DNA of 15,454 nucleotides from Bacillota bacterium (GTDB lineage: Bacteria; Bacillota; Dethiobacteria; DTU022), in the NCBI GenBank assembly GCA_012510325.1, contig JAAZIG010000272.1, positions 1-15,454 of the forward strand, read 5' to 3'. Under the pieces are notes generated by a model that ran no database searches, was not told the DNA's origin, and saw only the letters and a list, made by a program, of their open reading frames with translations. Shown piece after piece: positions 1-6,698 of this stretch; position 1 is the stretch's first letter, and every line of letters begins with the position of its first letter. The translations under genes and the position numbers were made by a program.

Positions 1-324
1 GCCCTGCGCGTCGAAACAGCGACAGGCGTCCTGGTCTATTCCGGGGATACAGAATACTTCGACGGACTGGCCGGGTTTGCCGCCGGCGCCGATATTTTTC
101 TCTGTGAGGCCAACTATCAGGAGAAGGATCTGGCCCTCTCTCCGGGGAACCATCTTTCCGCCGCCGGGGCGGCCCGCCTTGCCGCTCTTGCCGGAGTGAA
201 GAGGCTTCTTCTGACCCATTTCCATCCCGAGCGCCTCCCGGCGCTTTCCCTGGAAGAAGCCCGGGTCCACTTTGCCGGGGCTGAAGCGGCCAAGGAGCAG
301 AGCAGCTATCTCATCCCCGGGTGA
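1..324 (+). CDS. MBL-fold metallo-hydrolase, C-terminal part (5' end outside window)
   Basis: An open frame runs from base 1 to TGA 322-324 and gives 107 residues. It matches the C-terminal half of metallo-beta-lactamase-fold hydrolases of the RNase Z/YhfI-like type. A YSGDT segment (residues 14-18) supplies the metal-bridging Asp. It is followed by a CEANY strand (residues 37-41), an HLSA segment (residues 51-54), and near the end THFHPE with a metal-ligand His. The HxHxDH motif expected of the family would lie upstream of the window. The substrate cannot be inferred. The gene converges on the serine hydrolase gene downstream, with a 75-nt gap and no clear terminator hairpin. Family assignment is fairly sure; function within the family is open. 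Confidence 0.8.
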   Translation, partial: ALRVETATGVLVYSGDTEYFDGLAGFAAGADIFLCEANYQEKDLALSPGNHLSAAGAARLAALAGVKRLLLTHFHPERLPALSLEEARVHFAGAEAAKEQSSYLIPG

Positions 325-399
325 AGGGTTGATCGGGAAGTTGTGGTTAAATCCTGTGGTGCGCGGAGGTGGGGGGAGCGTCCTTTTCCGTTCGCTTTT

Positions 400-1479
400 T
401 CAGGTGCGCCGGCGTGGGGCCAATTTCCGGACAACGGCTGCGGCCAGCGTGCCGATAAGGTGGGCCGCATCCTCCCGGTCGGGAGGATGCTCTACCGCGA
501 CGGTCAGGGCCAGCGGCGGTCGGTGGGGGAAATAGAGCAGGGCCATGTCGCCGACGATCCCATCGACAGTGCCGACCTTGTTGGCCACTACCGCCTGCTC
601 TCCGATGAAGCGTCCGATCCGGTCCTTTAAAGCAGTTGCCGCCATCATCTCGATCCCCGCACGGGTGAACTCTTCGCCGGCCGCTTCCCTGTTCTGCAAA
701 GCCAGCAGCATCCGGGTCAGCTCCCGGGCGGTGCTTTTGTTTGAGGGGAGCTTCGACTCGAGGTCATAGAGCTTCCGGCTAAAAACGCTTTCCGTGAGCC
801 CGAGCCTTTTTGCGGTGGCGGCGCAGTTTGCTGCGCCGACCCGCTCAAAGATTATGTTCGCGGCCACGTTGTCGCTCAAGGTGACCATCAGGCGGAGCAG
901 TTCCCTCAGGGTATAGCTGCTTCCCGCAGTAGCAAATTGCAGGATCCCCGAGCCGGCAACAGGGGTTTTTCCGGCATACTTATCGCTCTCTGTAAGAAGA
1001 TGAGGGCGCTCCAGCAACAGTTTACCCCCCTCCGCCAGCTCCAGCGCGGCCAGGAGCAGAAGCGTCTTGATCATGCTGGCCGGGTAAAACTGTAGGTCGG
1101 CCTGATGCTCGATCCATTTCTGCGCGGCATAATCGTAGAGTGAGAGCCTCACCTGCCGGCCGCTTGCGGCGATCTTTTCGAACAGTTCGTCCTTGAGGGA
1201 GCTTACCGCCGCTGCTTCTTTGTCGGTGAGCGGCCCCTGCTGTGGCGGCAGTTTAAAGATCCAGGAGGGGGTGGGTGCGGCGGCGTTCGCTTCGCGAATT
1301 TGTTCCTTTGCCAGGGGAGTTCCCTCCTTTTCCGGAAAAACGCCCGGTGCCGGGGCAATTGGACATCTCTTACAATATATGCCCGGAGTCGTTTCGATGA
1401 GGAAAAATTTTTGCTTCCGTTTCCAGGTTTGCTTCCCTGCGGCTGTTTTAACTCTTGTCCCCGCCGTTCTGTTTGCCAA
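400..1479 (-). CDS. Class A beta-lactamase-like serine hydrolase
   Basis: The product (up to 359 aa) carries the active-site set of the penicillin-recognising serine hydrolases. S135-M-I-K138 is the nucleophile motif (SxxK), S202-D-N204 is the SDN loop and K301-V-G303 is the KTG-like strand; a DLES segment around E241 lies where the omega-loop acid is expected. This is the Beta-lactamase2/penicillinase-like family, whose members hydrolyse beta-lactams or act on peptidoglycan-related peptides. Residues 1-95 are low in recognisable structure and contain no convincing signal peptide or membrane segment, unusual for a family that normally works outside the membrane. The start is uncertain: TTG 1479 has a GAGGGG directly abutting it (no spacing), and an in-frame CTG at 1314 has GGAGGG 7 nt upstream. 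The gene is divergent from selA, and the 5' end overlaps the selA promoter. Antibiotic resistance is not implied. Confidence 0.82.
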   Translation of the reverse strand: MANRTAGTRVKTAAGKQTWKRKQKFFLIETTPGIYCKRCPIAPAPGVFPEKEGTPLAKEQIREANAAAPTPSWIFKLPPQQGPLTDKEAAAVSSLKDELFEKIAASGRQVRLSLYDYAAQKWIEHQADLQFYPASMIKTLLLLAALELAEGGKLLLERPHLLTESDKYAGKTPVAGSGILQFATAGSSYTLRELLRLMVTLSDNVAANIIFERVGAANCAATAKRLGLTESVFSRKLYDLESKLPSNKSTARELTRMLLALQNREAAGEEFTRAGIEMMAATALKDRIGRFIGEQAVVANKVGTVDGIVGDMALLYFPHRPPLALTVAVEHPPDREDAAHLIGTLAAAVVRKLAPRRRT

Positions 1480-1502
1480 CCCCTCTTCATTCCTGCTATA
1501 AT
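1473..1502 (+). promoter_or_regulatory. Sigma-A-type promoter for the selA-selB-selD operon
   Basis: TTGCCA at 1473-1478 (5 of 6 to TTGACA) and a perfect TATAAT at 1497-1502 are separated by 18 nt. Transcription would start near 1509, leaving a leader of about 29 nt before the selA ATG at 1538. It lies over the 5' end of the divergent serine hydrolase frame, which supports a later start for that gene. Confidence 0.7.
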
Positions 1503-1537
1503 CGGTTCAACAAACAAGTTTGAAACGGGAGTTGTCC

Positions 1538-2965
1538 ATGGACGAGCGATCCCCCCTTTTGCGAGAACTGCCGGCGGTAGATCGCCTTTTACAGGAGCCG
1601 GCCCTGGCCGGCTTGCTTGAGCAGATGCCGCGCCGGCTGGTGCTGGCAGCGGTTCAGGAAACGCTGCAAAGATACCGGCAAAGAATAGCTCATCACCACG
1701 ACGAGTCCGGTTCATCTGCCGCTGCTCCGGATCTTTCACCCCCGGCGTTGGCCCGGGAGGCGGTAGAGGCGGCCCTGCGCCGGGGCCGGCCGAGCCTGCG
1801 TCCGGTAATCAATGCCACCGGGGTGATCCTGCATACAAACCTGGGGCGGGCTCCCCTTGCCGTGGCGGCGGCGGAGGCGGTGGCCGGTGTGATGGAGCAG
1901 TACTGCAATCTGGAGATCGATCTGGAAGCAGGGGTCCGCGGTTCGCGGCAGGCCCATCTGGAAGGGCTCCTCTGCGACCTGACCGGTGCGGAGGCGGCGG
2001 TGGTAGTCAACAATAATGCCGCTGCTGTCTTTCTGACTTTGAACAGCTGTGCCGCCGGCAAAGAGGTGATCGTTTCGCGGGGGCAGCTGGTGGAGATCGG
2101 CGGCTCTTTCAGGCTTCCTGAGGTGATGGCGGCCAGCGGTGTTCGCCTCGTGGAGGTGGGCACGACGAACAAGACTTACCGCAGCGACTATGAGAAGGCA
2201 ATTGCTGAAGATACCGCCGCCCTGATGAAAGTCCATACGAGCAATTATCATCTCATCGGGTTTACCGCTTCTGTTGAAGCAGCGGAACTGGTTTCCCTGG
2301 CGCACTCCCGCGATCTTCTGGCTGTCGAAGACCTCGGCAGCGGTCTTCTCTTCGATTTAACACGCTACGGCCTGCCCCCGGAACCGCTTGTGCAGGACAG
2401 TATCGCCGCAGGGATGGATCTGGTTACCTTCAGCGGAGACAAGCTGCTCGGCGGGCCGCAGGCAGGGATCATCGTCGGCCGGGAGAAACTTATCCGGAAG
2501 ATTCGCACCAACCAGCTTGCCCGGGCGCTGCGGGTGGACAAGCTCACCGTAGCCGCCCTTGAGGCCACTTTGCGCCTCTACCTTGATGAAAGAAAGGCTA
2601 TGCAGGCGATACCGGCTTTGCGCGCGCTGACGATTCCCCTTTCCCGGCTGCGGGAGCGGGCCGAGGCGCTCGCTGCGCCGCTAAAAGAACGTTTTGGTGA
2701 AGAGGGGGTCAGGCTTTGGGAGGGCAGCTCCCGGGTCGGGGGCGGCGCTCTGCCCGCCGCCGAGCTTCCGACAGTGCTCCTCTCTCTGTCAACCCCGCGC
2801 CTGGGATCGTCCGGGCTGGCCCGGCGCCTGCGCTGCGGTGATCCGGCGGTGCTGGTTCGACTGCAGCGGGAAAGGCTGCTGCTCGATCTGCGCACTGTTG
2901 ATCCCGGCCAGGACGGACTGCTTTTAGCAGCGATCCTTGCGGCGATGAAAGATGAAGCTCCTTAA
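1538..2965 (+). CDS. selA: L-seryl-tRNA(Sec) selenium transferase SelA
   Basis: SelA is the PLP enzyme that converts seryl-tRNA(Sec) to selenocysteyl-tRNA(Sec) using selenophosphate, in the cytoplasm as a large ring oligomer. The 475-aa product has the usual bacterial SelA length. Seen in sequence: the NATGVILHTNLGRAPL segment (about residues 89-104), the VVVNNNAAAVFL segment, and the PLP lysine motif SGDKLLGGPQAG with Lys302. ATG 1538 is chosen because GGGAG sits 6 nt upstream; the TTG at 1520 in the same frame lacks a comparable site. It is first in the selA-selB-selD cluster, 61 nt before selB. No selC tRNA gene accompanies it here. Assignment is secure. Confidence 0.96.
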   Translation: MDERSPLLRELPAVDRLLQEPALAGLLEQMPRRLVLAAVQETLQRYRQRIAHHHDESGSSAAAPDLSPPALAREAVEAALRRGRPSLRPVINATGVILHTNLGRAPLAVAAAEAVAGVMEQYCNLEIDLEAGVRGSRQAHLEGLLCDLTGAEAAVVVNNNAAAVFLTLNSCAAGKEVIVSRGQLVEIGGSFRLPEVMAASGVRLVEVGTTNKTYRSDYEKAIAEDTAALMKVHTSNYHLIGFTASVEAAELVSLAHSRDLLAVEDLGSGLLFDLTRYGLPPEPLVQDSIAAGMDLVTFSGDKLLGGPQAGIIVGREKLIRKIRTNQLARALRVDKLTVAALEATLRLYLDERKAMQAIPALRALTIPLSRLRERAEALAAPLKERFGEEGVRLWEGSSRVGGGALPAAELPTVLLSLSTPRLGSSGLARRLRCGDPAVLVRLQRERLLLDLRTVDPGQDGLLLAAILAAMKDEAP

Positions 2966-3026
2966 GTCTGCCTGCCGTCTCTTTACCCGCGACGCTTGAT
3001 GATTCAAATATGAAAGGCTGGTTCTA

Positions 3027-4949
3027 TTGAACAATCTCATTATCGGCACCGCCGGGCATGTCGATCACGGCAAAACCGTATTGATAAAAGCGCTGACCGG
3101 AGTCAACACCGATCGGCTGCGGGAGGAAAAAAAGCGCGGTATCTCCATCGATCTGGGATTTGCTCCATTAGAGCTTTCCGGCGGGCGTCTGGCCGGAATC
3201 GTCGATGTTCCCGGGCATGAGCGCTTTATTCATAATATGCTGGCCGGCGCCGCCGGCATGGATCTGGTGCTGCTGGTGGTCGATGCCTCTGAGGGGATCA
3301 TGCCGCAAACAAAAGAGCACCTCCAGATCCTGGAGCTTCTGGGGTTGCGCCAGGGAATCGTCGTCATCACCAAAAGCGATCTGGTGGACGAAGAGTGGCT
3401 GGAACTAGTACGTGAAGAGATCGCCGAAGAGCTGGCGGGCACTTTTCTGGCCGGCGCCCCCGTTCAGGCGGTCTCCGCTTTTACCGGCGCCGGGATCGGA
3501 GAGCTGAAAGAGCTGCTCGGCTCGCTCACCCTTGATCTGCCCCTGCGGGATCCCACGGGGCCGCTGCGTCTGCCGGTGGACCGCTCCTTTACCATCGCCG
3601 GCTTCGGCACAGTGATCACTGGAACGCTGTTTCGGGGGAGCGTCCGGCTGGGCGACAGGGTGGAGATCGTTCCTCCGGGACTGGAGACGCGCGTGCGCAA
3701 TATTCAGGTGCACGAGCATGAGCGGCAGGAGGCCCGGGCGGGACAGCGCGTCGCCCTGAATTTAGCCGGTGTGGAGAAGAGGGAGGTCCGCCGCGGCAGC
3801 GTGATCGCTTCTCCGGGCTACTATCGCCCGACCAGCCTTTTGGATGTCTCCCTCGCGCTGCTGCCGGAAGCGCCGCGGCCGCTCAAGAATCTTGATCCCG
3901 TTCACCTATTTTTGGGAACTGCCCGGGTTGTGGCGACTTTGCTGTTGCTGGAACGCGAAGAGCTAAGGCCCGGAGAAAGAAGTTTTGTCCAATGCCGTCT
4001 GAACCATCCCCTCATTGCGGATCGGGCCGATCGCTTTATCATCCGTTCCTATTCACCGATGACCACCATCGGCGGGGGGGAGGTGCTTGACCCTGCTCCG
4101 CCCCGGCACCGCCGTTTTCGGCGGGCTTCTTTCGCCCATCTGGAGGAGCTGCTCCAGGATCCGAAGGGGGGGGGCGACGAAGCTTTTGTCTACCGGAAGC
4201 TCTCCGAGGTTCTCGTCGCCGATCCGGCCCGGCTGGCCCCGGAGACGCGTTTGGGAGAGAAGAAGATCCTGGAGATGCTGGAGGAGCTTCTTCGGAAAGG
4301 GGCTGTCGAAAAACTCGGCCGCAGCTACCTGACCCGGGAGAGTTTTGAGGAGTGGGAGCGCCGGGTGCTCAAGGAGCTGGAAGAGTACCACCGCCGCCAC
4401 CCTCTGCTGCCGGGTATTTCCAGGGCCCAGTTGAAGGGGATTCTCCCCGGGCCACTGGGCTTGCGGGAGTACGATCACTTCTTGGAGCGGCTACAGCAGG
4501 AGGCCAGGATTCAGCTCAAGGGTGAGCTGGTCAGCCGAGAGGGTTTTAGCCCCCGCCCTTCGGCGGAAGCACAGGCTCTGCTGGAGCGGTTAACCGCGCT
4601 CTATGCTGCGGCGTCATTTCAGCCCCCTCCGGTCAAGGAGGCGCTGGAACGTGCAGCCGTCAGCACCCGTGAGCAGGAGGACTACTACAGCTATCTGGTC
4701 AATAGCGGGATCCTGGTTAAGCTCAACGAGGAGCTCTATTTTCACCAGGACGCTTACGACGAAGCGATTGCCCTTTTACGTCGCCACTTCGCGGCGGAGG
4801 AGACCATCACCCTGGCTCAATTTCGGGATCTCATCGGCAGTTCGCGGAAGATTGTGCAGCCCCTGCTGGAGCATTTTGATTACCTGAAGTTGACTCGCCG
4901 CGTCGGCGACCACCGCATTCCGGTGAAGCTGGCGGCGGACAAGCAGTGA
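3027..4949 (+). CDS. selB: Selenocysteine-specific elongation factor SelB
   Basis: SelB delivers selenocysteyl-tRNA(Sec) to the ribosome at UGA codons marked by a SECIS hairpin. The 640-aa product shows an EF-Tu-like GTPase domain: G1 GTAGHVDHGKT (residues 7-17), DVPGHE (60-65), TKSD (115-118, the SelB variant of NKxD), followed by beta-barrel domains and a long C-terminal part that matches the winged-helix repeats that bind SECIS RNA. Length is normal for the family. The start is TTG 3027 with AAAGG about 9 nt upstream; the N-terminus then begins just before the first GTPase strand, as expected. It lies 61 nt after selA and 49 nt before selD, so co-transcription is likely. Confidence 0.96.
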   Translation: MNNLIIGTAGHVDHGKTVLIKALTGVNTDRLREEKKRGISIDLGFAPLELSGGRLAGIVDVPGHERFIHNMLAGAAGMDLVLLVVDASEGIMPQTKEHLQILELLGLRQGIVVITKSDLVDEEWLELVREEIAEELAGTFLAGAPVQAVSAFTGAGIGELKELLGSLTLDLPLRDPTGPLRLPVDRSFTIAGFGTVITGTLFRGSVRLGDRVEIVPPGLETRVRNIQVHEHERQEARAGQRVALNLAGVEKREVRRGSVIASPGYYRPTSLLDVSLALLPEAPRPLKNLDPVHLFLGTARVVATLLLLEREELRPGERSFVQCRLNHPLIADRADRFIIRSYSPMTTIGGGEVLDPAPPRHRRFRRASFAHLEELLQDPKGGGDEAFVYRKLSEVLVADPARLAPETRLGEKKILEMLEELLRKGAVEKLGRSYLTRESFEEWERRVLKELEEYHRRHPLLPGISRAQLKGILPGPLGLREYDHFLERLQQEARIQLKGELVSREGFSPRPSAEAQALLERLTALYAAASFQPPPVKEALERAAVSTREQEDYYSYLVNSGILVKLNEELYFHQDAYDEAIALLRRHFAAEETITLAQFRDLIGSSRKIVQPLLEHFDYLKLTRRVGDHRIPVKLAADKQ

Positions 4950-4955
4950 TTTATG

Positions 4956-4987
4956 GGGAAGTGCTTTCCCTGTTTCTAGCGGACAGG
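4956..4987 (+). promoter_or_regulatory. Two overlapping small hairpins ahead of selD
   Basis: GGGAA (4956-4960) can pair with TTCCC (4966-4970). Alternatively CCTGT (4969-4973) can pair with ACAGG (4983-4987), which covers the first bases of the selD ribosome binding site. The two stems share 4969-4970 and exclude each other. Both are only 5 bp, so regulation is a guess. Confidence 0.25.
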
Positions 4988-4990
4988 AGG
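4985..4990 (+). promoter_or_regulatory. Ribosome binding site fixing the selD start
   Basis: AGGAGG lies 8 nt upstream of TTG 4999. It places the start upstream of the in-frame TGA at 5050-5052, and so is part of the case that this TGA is read as selenocysteine. No comparable site precedes the TTG at 5098, the first start after the TGA. Confidence 0.85.
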
Positions 4991-4998
4991 TGTTCTGC

Positions 4999-6051
4999 TT
5001 GCGAGATAACAAAGAGATACGGCTCACGATGATGACTTCAAGCGCCGGGTGAGCGGCAAAGATCGGGCCTGAGGCCCTGGCACAGGTTCTGTGCTCTTTG
5101 CCCCCCGTTGACGATCCCGCTTATCTTAACCGGGACCAGCACTATGCCGATGCCGGAGTCTACCAAATCTCTGAAAAGAAGGCTCTGGTGCAGACCGTCG
5201 ATTTTTTCACCCCGGTGGTCGATGATCCCTATCTTTTTGGGCAGATCGCTGCGGCCAACGCCTTCAGCGACCTTTACGCCATGGGGGCGAAGCCGCTGAC
5301 CGCCTTAAACCTGGTCTGCTTCCCCGCCGGCAGGCAGCCCCTGGAAATACTGGAGCAGATCTTGCTCGGCGGATTCGACAAAATTAAAGAGGCCGGTGCC
5401 GTTCTCATCGGCGGACACAGCATTGAAGATGATGAACCGAAGTACGGCCTGGCGGTAACGGGGTTGGTCGACCCCCGCCAAATGATCACCAGCGCCGGCG
5501 CCCGTCCCGGAGATCTTCTTTTTCTGACCAAACCTTTGGGCAGCGGTATTATCGCCACCGCGTTAAAAGGCGATCAGCTCACCGCTGCCGAAGCTGAGGA
5601 GACCTTGCGGGGGATGGCGGCGCTAAATGCCGGCGCTGCGGAAGCGGCGGTTGAAGTGGGGGCGTCCGCGGTTACCGATATCACCGGTTTCGGGCTTCTC
5701 GGGCATCTCCATGAGCTGCTTGTCGCCAGCGGTGTCGGCGCCGTTATCGATGCGGCGGCGGTTCCGCTCTACCCGGGTGCTGCAGAGATGGCCGCAACCG
5801 GGTTCATTCCCGGGGGAGCCTACCGCAATAAGAACTATTTTGAAAAGTGGGTTCGCTGGCCGGATAAAGGGGCTGGGAGGGAGGAGCGCTTGCTGACCCT
5901 TTATGACCCGCAGACTTCGGGGGGCCTTCTCATCGCCGTTTCCCCCGGGCGCGCCCGGGCTCTGGGTGCGGCTTTAGCGAAGCAAGGAGCTGGTCGAGAG
6001 AGCATTGGGGAAATTATAGGCGACACTCCGGGGGGGATTGTCATATCGTAA
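4999..6051 (+). CDS. selD: Selenophosphate synthetase SelD, selenocysteine-containing (UGA at codon 18)
   Basis: SelD makes selenophosphate from selenide and ATP, the selenium donor for SelA. Translated from TTG 4999, the frame reads through TGA 5050-5052 and gives 350 aa, the normal family length. The N-terminus aligns with the SelD consensus: TSSAG-U-AAKIGP (residues 13-24), where U18 occupies the place of the catalytic Cys and K21 that of the essential Lys. Further conserved parts are DDPAYLNRD, QTVDFFTPVVDDP, FSDLYAMGAKPLTALN, GGHSIEDDEPKYGLAVTG and TDITGFGLLGH. Opening the gene only at 5098 would discard the catalytic segment although it is intact in frame, so recoding, not a nonsense mutation, is the likely reading. 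It is the third gene of the sel cluster and ends directly against the convergent spo0E-like gene. Sec-containing SelD is known in other bacteria. Confidence 0.94.
5055..5102 (+). promoter_or_regulatory. Candidate bSECIS element in selD (three-way-junction fold)
   Basis: Starting 3 nt after the TGA, GGCAAAGA (5055-5062) pairs perfectly with TCTTTGCC (5095-5102). Inside are two perfect hairpins: GGGCC-tga-GGCCC (5065-5077) and GCACAG-gtt-CTGTGC (5080-5094). Each apical loop has a G within its first two bases, 19 and 34 nt beyond the TGA, fitting the known rule for bacterial SECIS elements. Which hairpin SelB reads is unknown. The stems are seen in the sequence; the function is inferred. Confidence 0.65.
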
Positions 6052-6222
6052 TCAACGGCTTTTGTTTTTAGGCTCTTGTTTCATCGCTTTTAAGATCAGC
6101 CGGTCGAGCTCTGCGCTTACCTCCAGAGTGTCCCGTTTGGTGAAGCTGCTTTGCCGGTGCAGCTGTCTTCTCAGCGTTTCGATCTTCTGGAAAAGATGTT
6201 CTCTACAATCTGCTGGTGCCAT
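6052..6222 (-). CDS. Spo0E-family aspartyl-phosphate phosphatase (small sporulation regulator)
   Basis: Spo0E-like proteins dephosphorylate Spo0A-P and so hold back sporulation. The 56-aa product has the family pattern: a first amphipathic helix IETLRRQLHRQ (residues 14-24), a short turn, then a second helix containing SAELD-RLI (36-43), the Spo0E signature with its key Asp40. Basic C-terminus, no membrane segment. ATG 6222 is chosen because GAGGTG lies 6 nt upstream (6229-6234 on the + strand); an in-frame ATG at 6264 would add 15 residues but has no usable site. It is tail to tail with selD, the two stop codons touching (6051/6052). A Spo0A-box-like sequence lies 35 nt upstream of the start. 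Short proteins are easy to misassign, but the signature fits well. Confidence 0.8.
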   Translation of the reverse strand: MAPADCREHLFQKIETLRRQLHRQSSFTKRDTLEVSAELDRLILKAMKQEPKNKSR

Positions 6223-6256
6223 TGTTTTCACCTCAGCATTAAGTTCTGTTTCTTTG

Positions 6257-6263
6257 TTCGACA
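6257..6263 (-). promoter_or_regulatory. Spo0A-box-like heptamer upstream of the spo0E-like gene
   Basis: On the minus strand the sequence reads TGTCGAA, the core of the 0A box, flanked by a T-rich upstream stretch. Its place 35 nt upstream of the spo0E-like ATG would let Spo0A control its own phosphatase. A 7-mer can occur by chance, so this is tentative. Confidence 0.4.
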
Positions 6264-6573
6264 TAAAAAAGTGAATACCTTTTTTTCACAAGGAATATTT
6301 TCATAATAATACAATCTTCATCCATAAATGTAATTGTAAACAGTGAGGAGGGCTACAGTTCAATCTTATTGCAACACGCATCTACACGTTTCGAGATTGT
6401 GTTACAATTGGATACAGGTTAATAGTTTGTACAAGCTGTCTGTTCTAATTGCCGAAAAAGGGGTTTTGTTTTAAGACCTGCTTACCGGGGACATCTGCAA
6501 AATTTTTTAGAATTTAGAGAAGGATTTAGCATAAGCAACGTCGAAACAAAAGACTGGACATTGTAGGTTTGTA

Positions 6574-6603
6574 TTGACACATTAAAGAAATATTTCCTAA
6601 AGT
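6574..6603 (+). promoter_or_regulatory. Candidate promoter of the Etf-Hdr-Flx operon
   Basis: A perfect TTGACA at 6574-6579 is followed after 18 nt by TAAAGT at 6598-6603 (4 of 6 to TATAAT). Transcription would begin near 6610, leaving a leader of about 90 nt. The weak -10 and the overlapping tandem repeat suggest a regulated promoter. Confidence 0.5.
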
Positions 6604-6618
6604 TCAACTAAAGTTCAA
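6597..6618 (+). repeat. Perfect tandem 11-bp direct repeat over the -10/start region
   Basis: CTAAAGTTCAA occurs twice head to tail (6597-6607 and 6608-6618). An 11-bp period puts both copies on nearly the same DNA face, as in direct-repeat operators. It overlaps the candidate -10 box. Confidence 0.6.
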
Positions 6619-6698
6619 AAGGAGGTTGGTGCTAGCGATATTTAGATGCTTTAATTTCCTCTGCCCGTGCCGCGGCCTGGAGGAAAAATATTTCATTT

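Larger units (their letters stand above)
6223..6698. other. AT-rich intergenic regulatory region between spo0E-like gene and the Etf-Hdr-Flx operon
   Basis: 476 nt with no convincing gene, clearly richer in A and T than the flanking coding DNA. It holds the spo0E-like gene's ribosome binding site and Spo0A-like box at its left end, a strong GAGGAGGG at 6345-6352 with no ORF at proper spacing behind it, the short palindrome TTGTGTTACAA at 6397-6407, the candidate operon promoter at 6574-6603, a tandem repeat at 6597-6618, an AGGAGG at 6620-6625, and a GGAGG at 6679-6683. No tRNA or riboswitch class was recognised. Confidence 0.6.

Noticed and set aside
1397..1501. Plus-strand frame that reads like a signal peptide (MRKNFCFRF..., hydrophobic stretch)
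   Set aside because: It is antisense to the serine hydrolase frame, stops at 1501, has no mature protein behind it and no good ribosome binding site.
1203..1739. Minus-strand 178-codon frame
   Set aside because: It overlaps selA and the serine hydrolase gene out of frame, and its residue composition is that of GC-rich shadow frames.
3010..3030. Six-codon ORF (MKGWFY) overlapping the selB start
   Set aside because: Too short to support, and explained by the selB ribosome binding site region.
5098..6051. selD starting at TTG 5098
   Set aside because: This would omit the catalytic segment, which is intact upstream across the in-frame TGA and has an excellent ribosome binding site.
6397..6407. 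TTGTGTTACAA as a Rex-type redox operator
   Set aside because: The arms are only 4 bp with a 3-nt centre, and the spacing does not match the Rex consensus.
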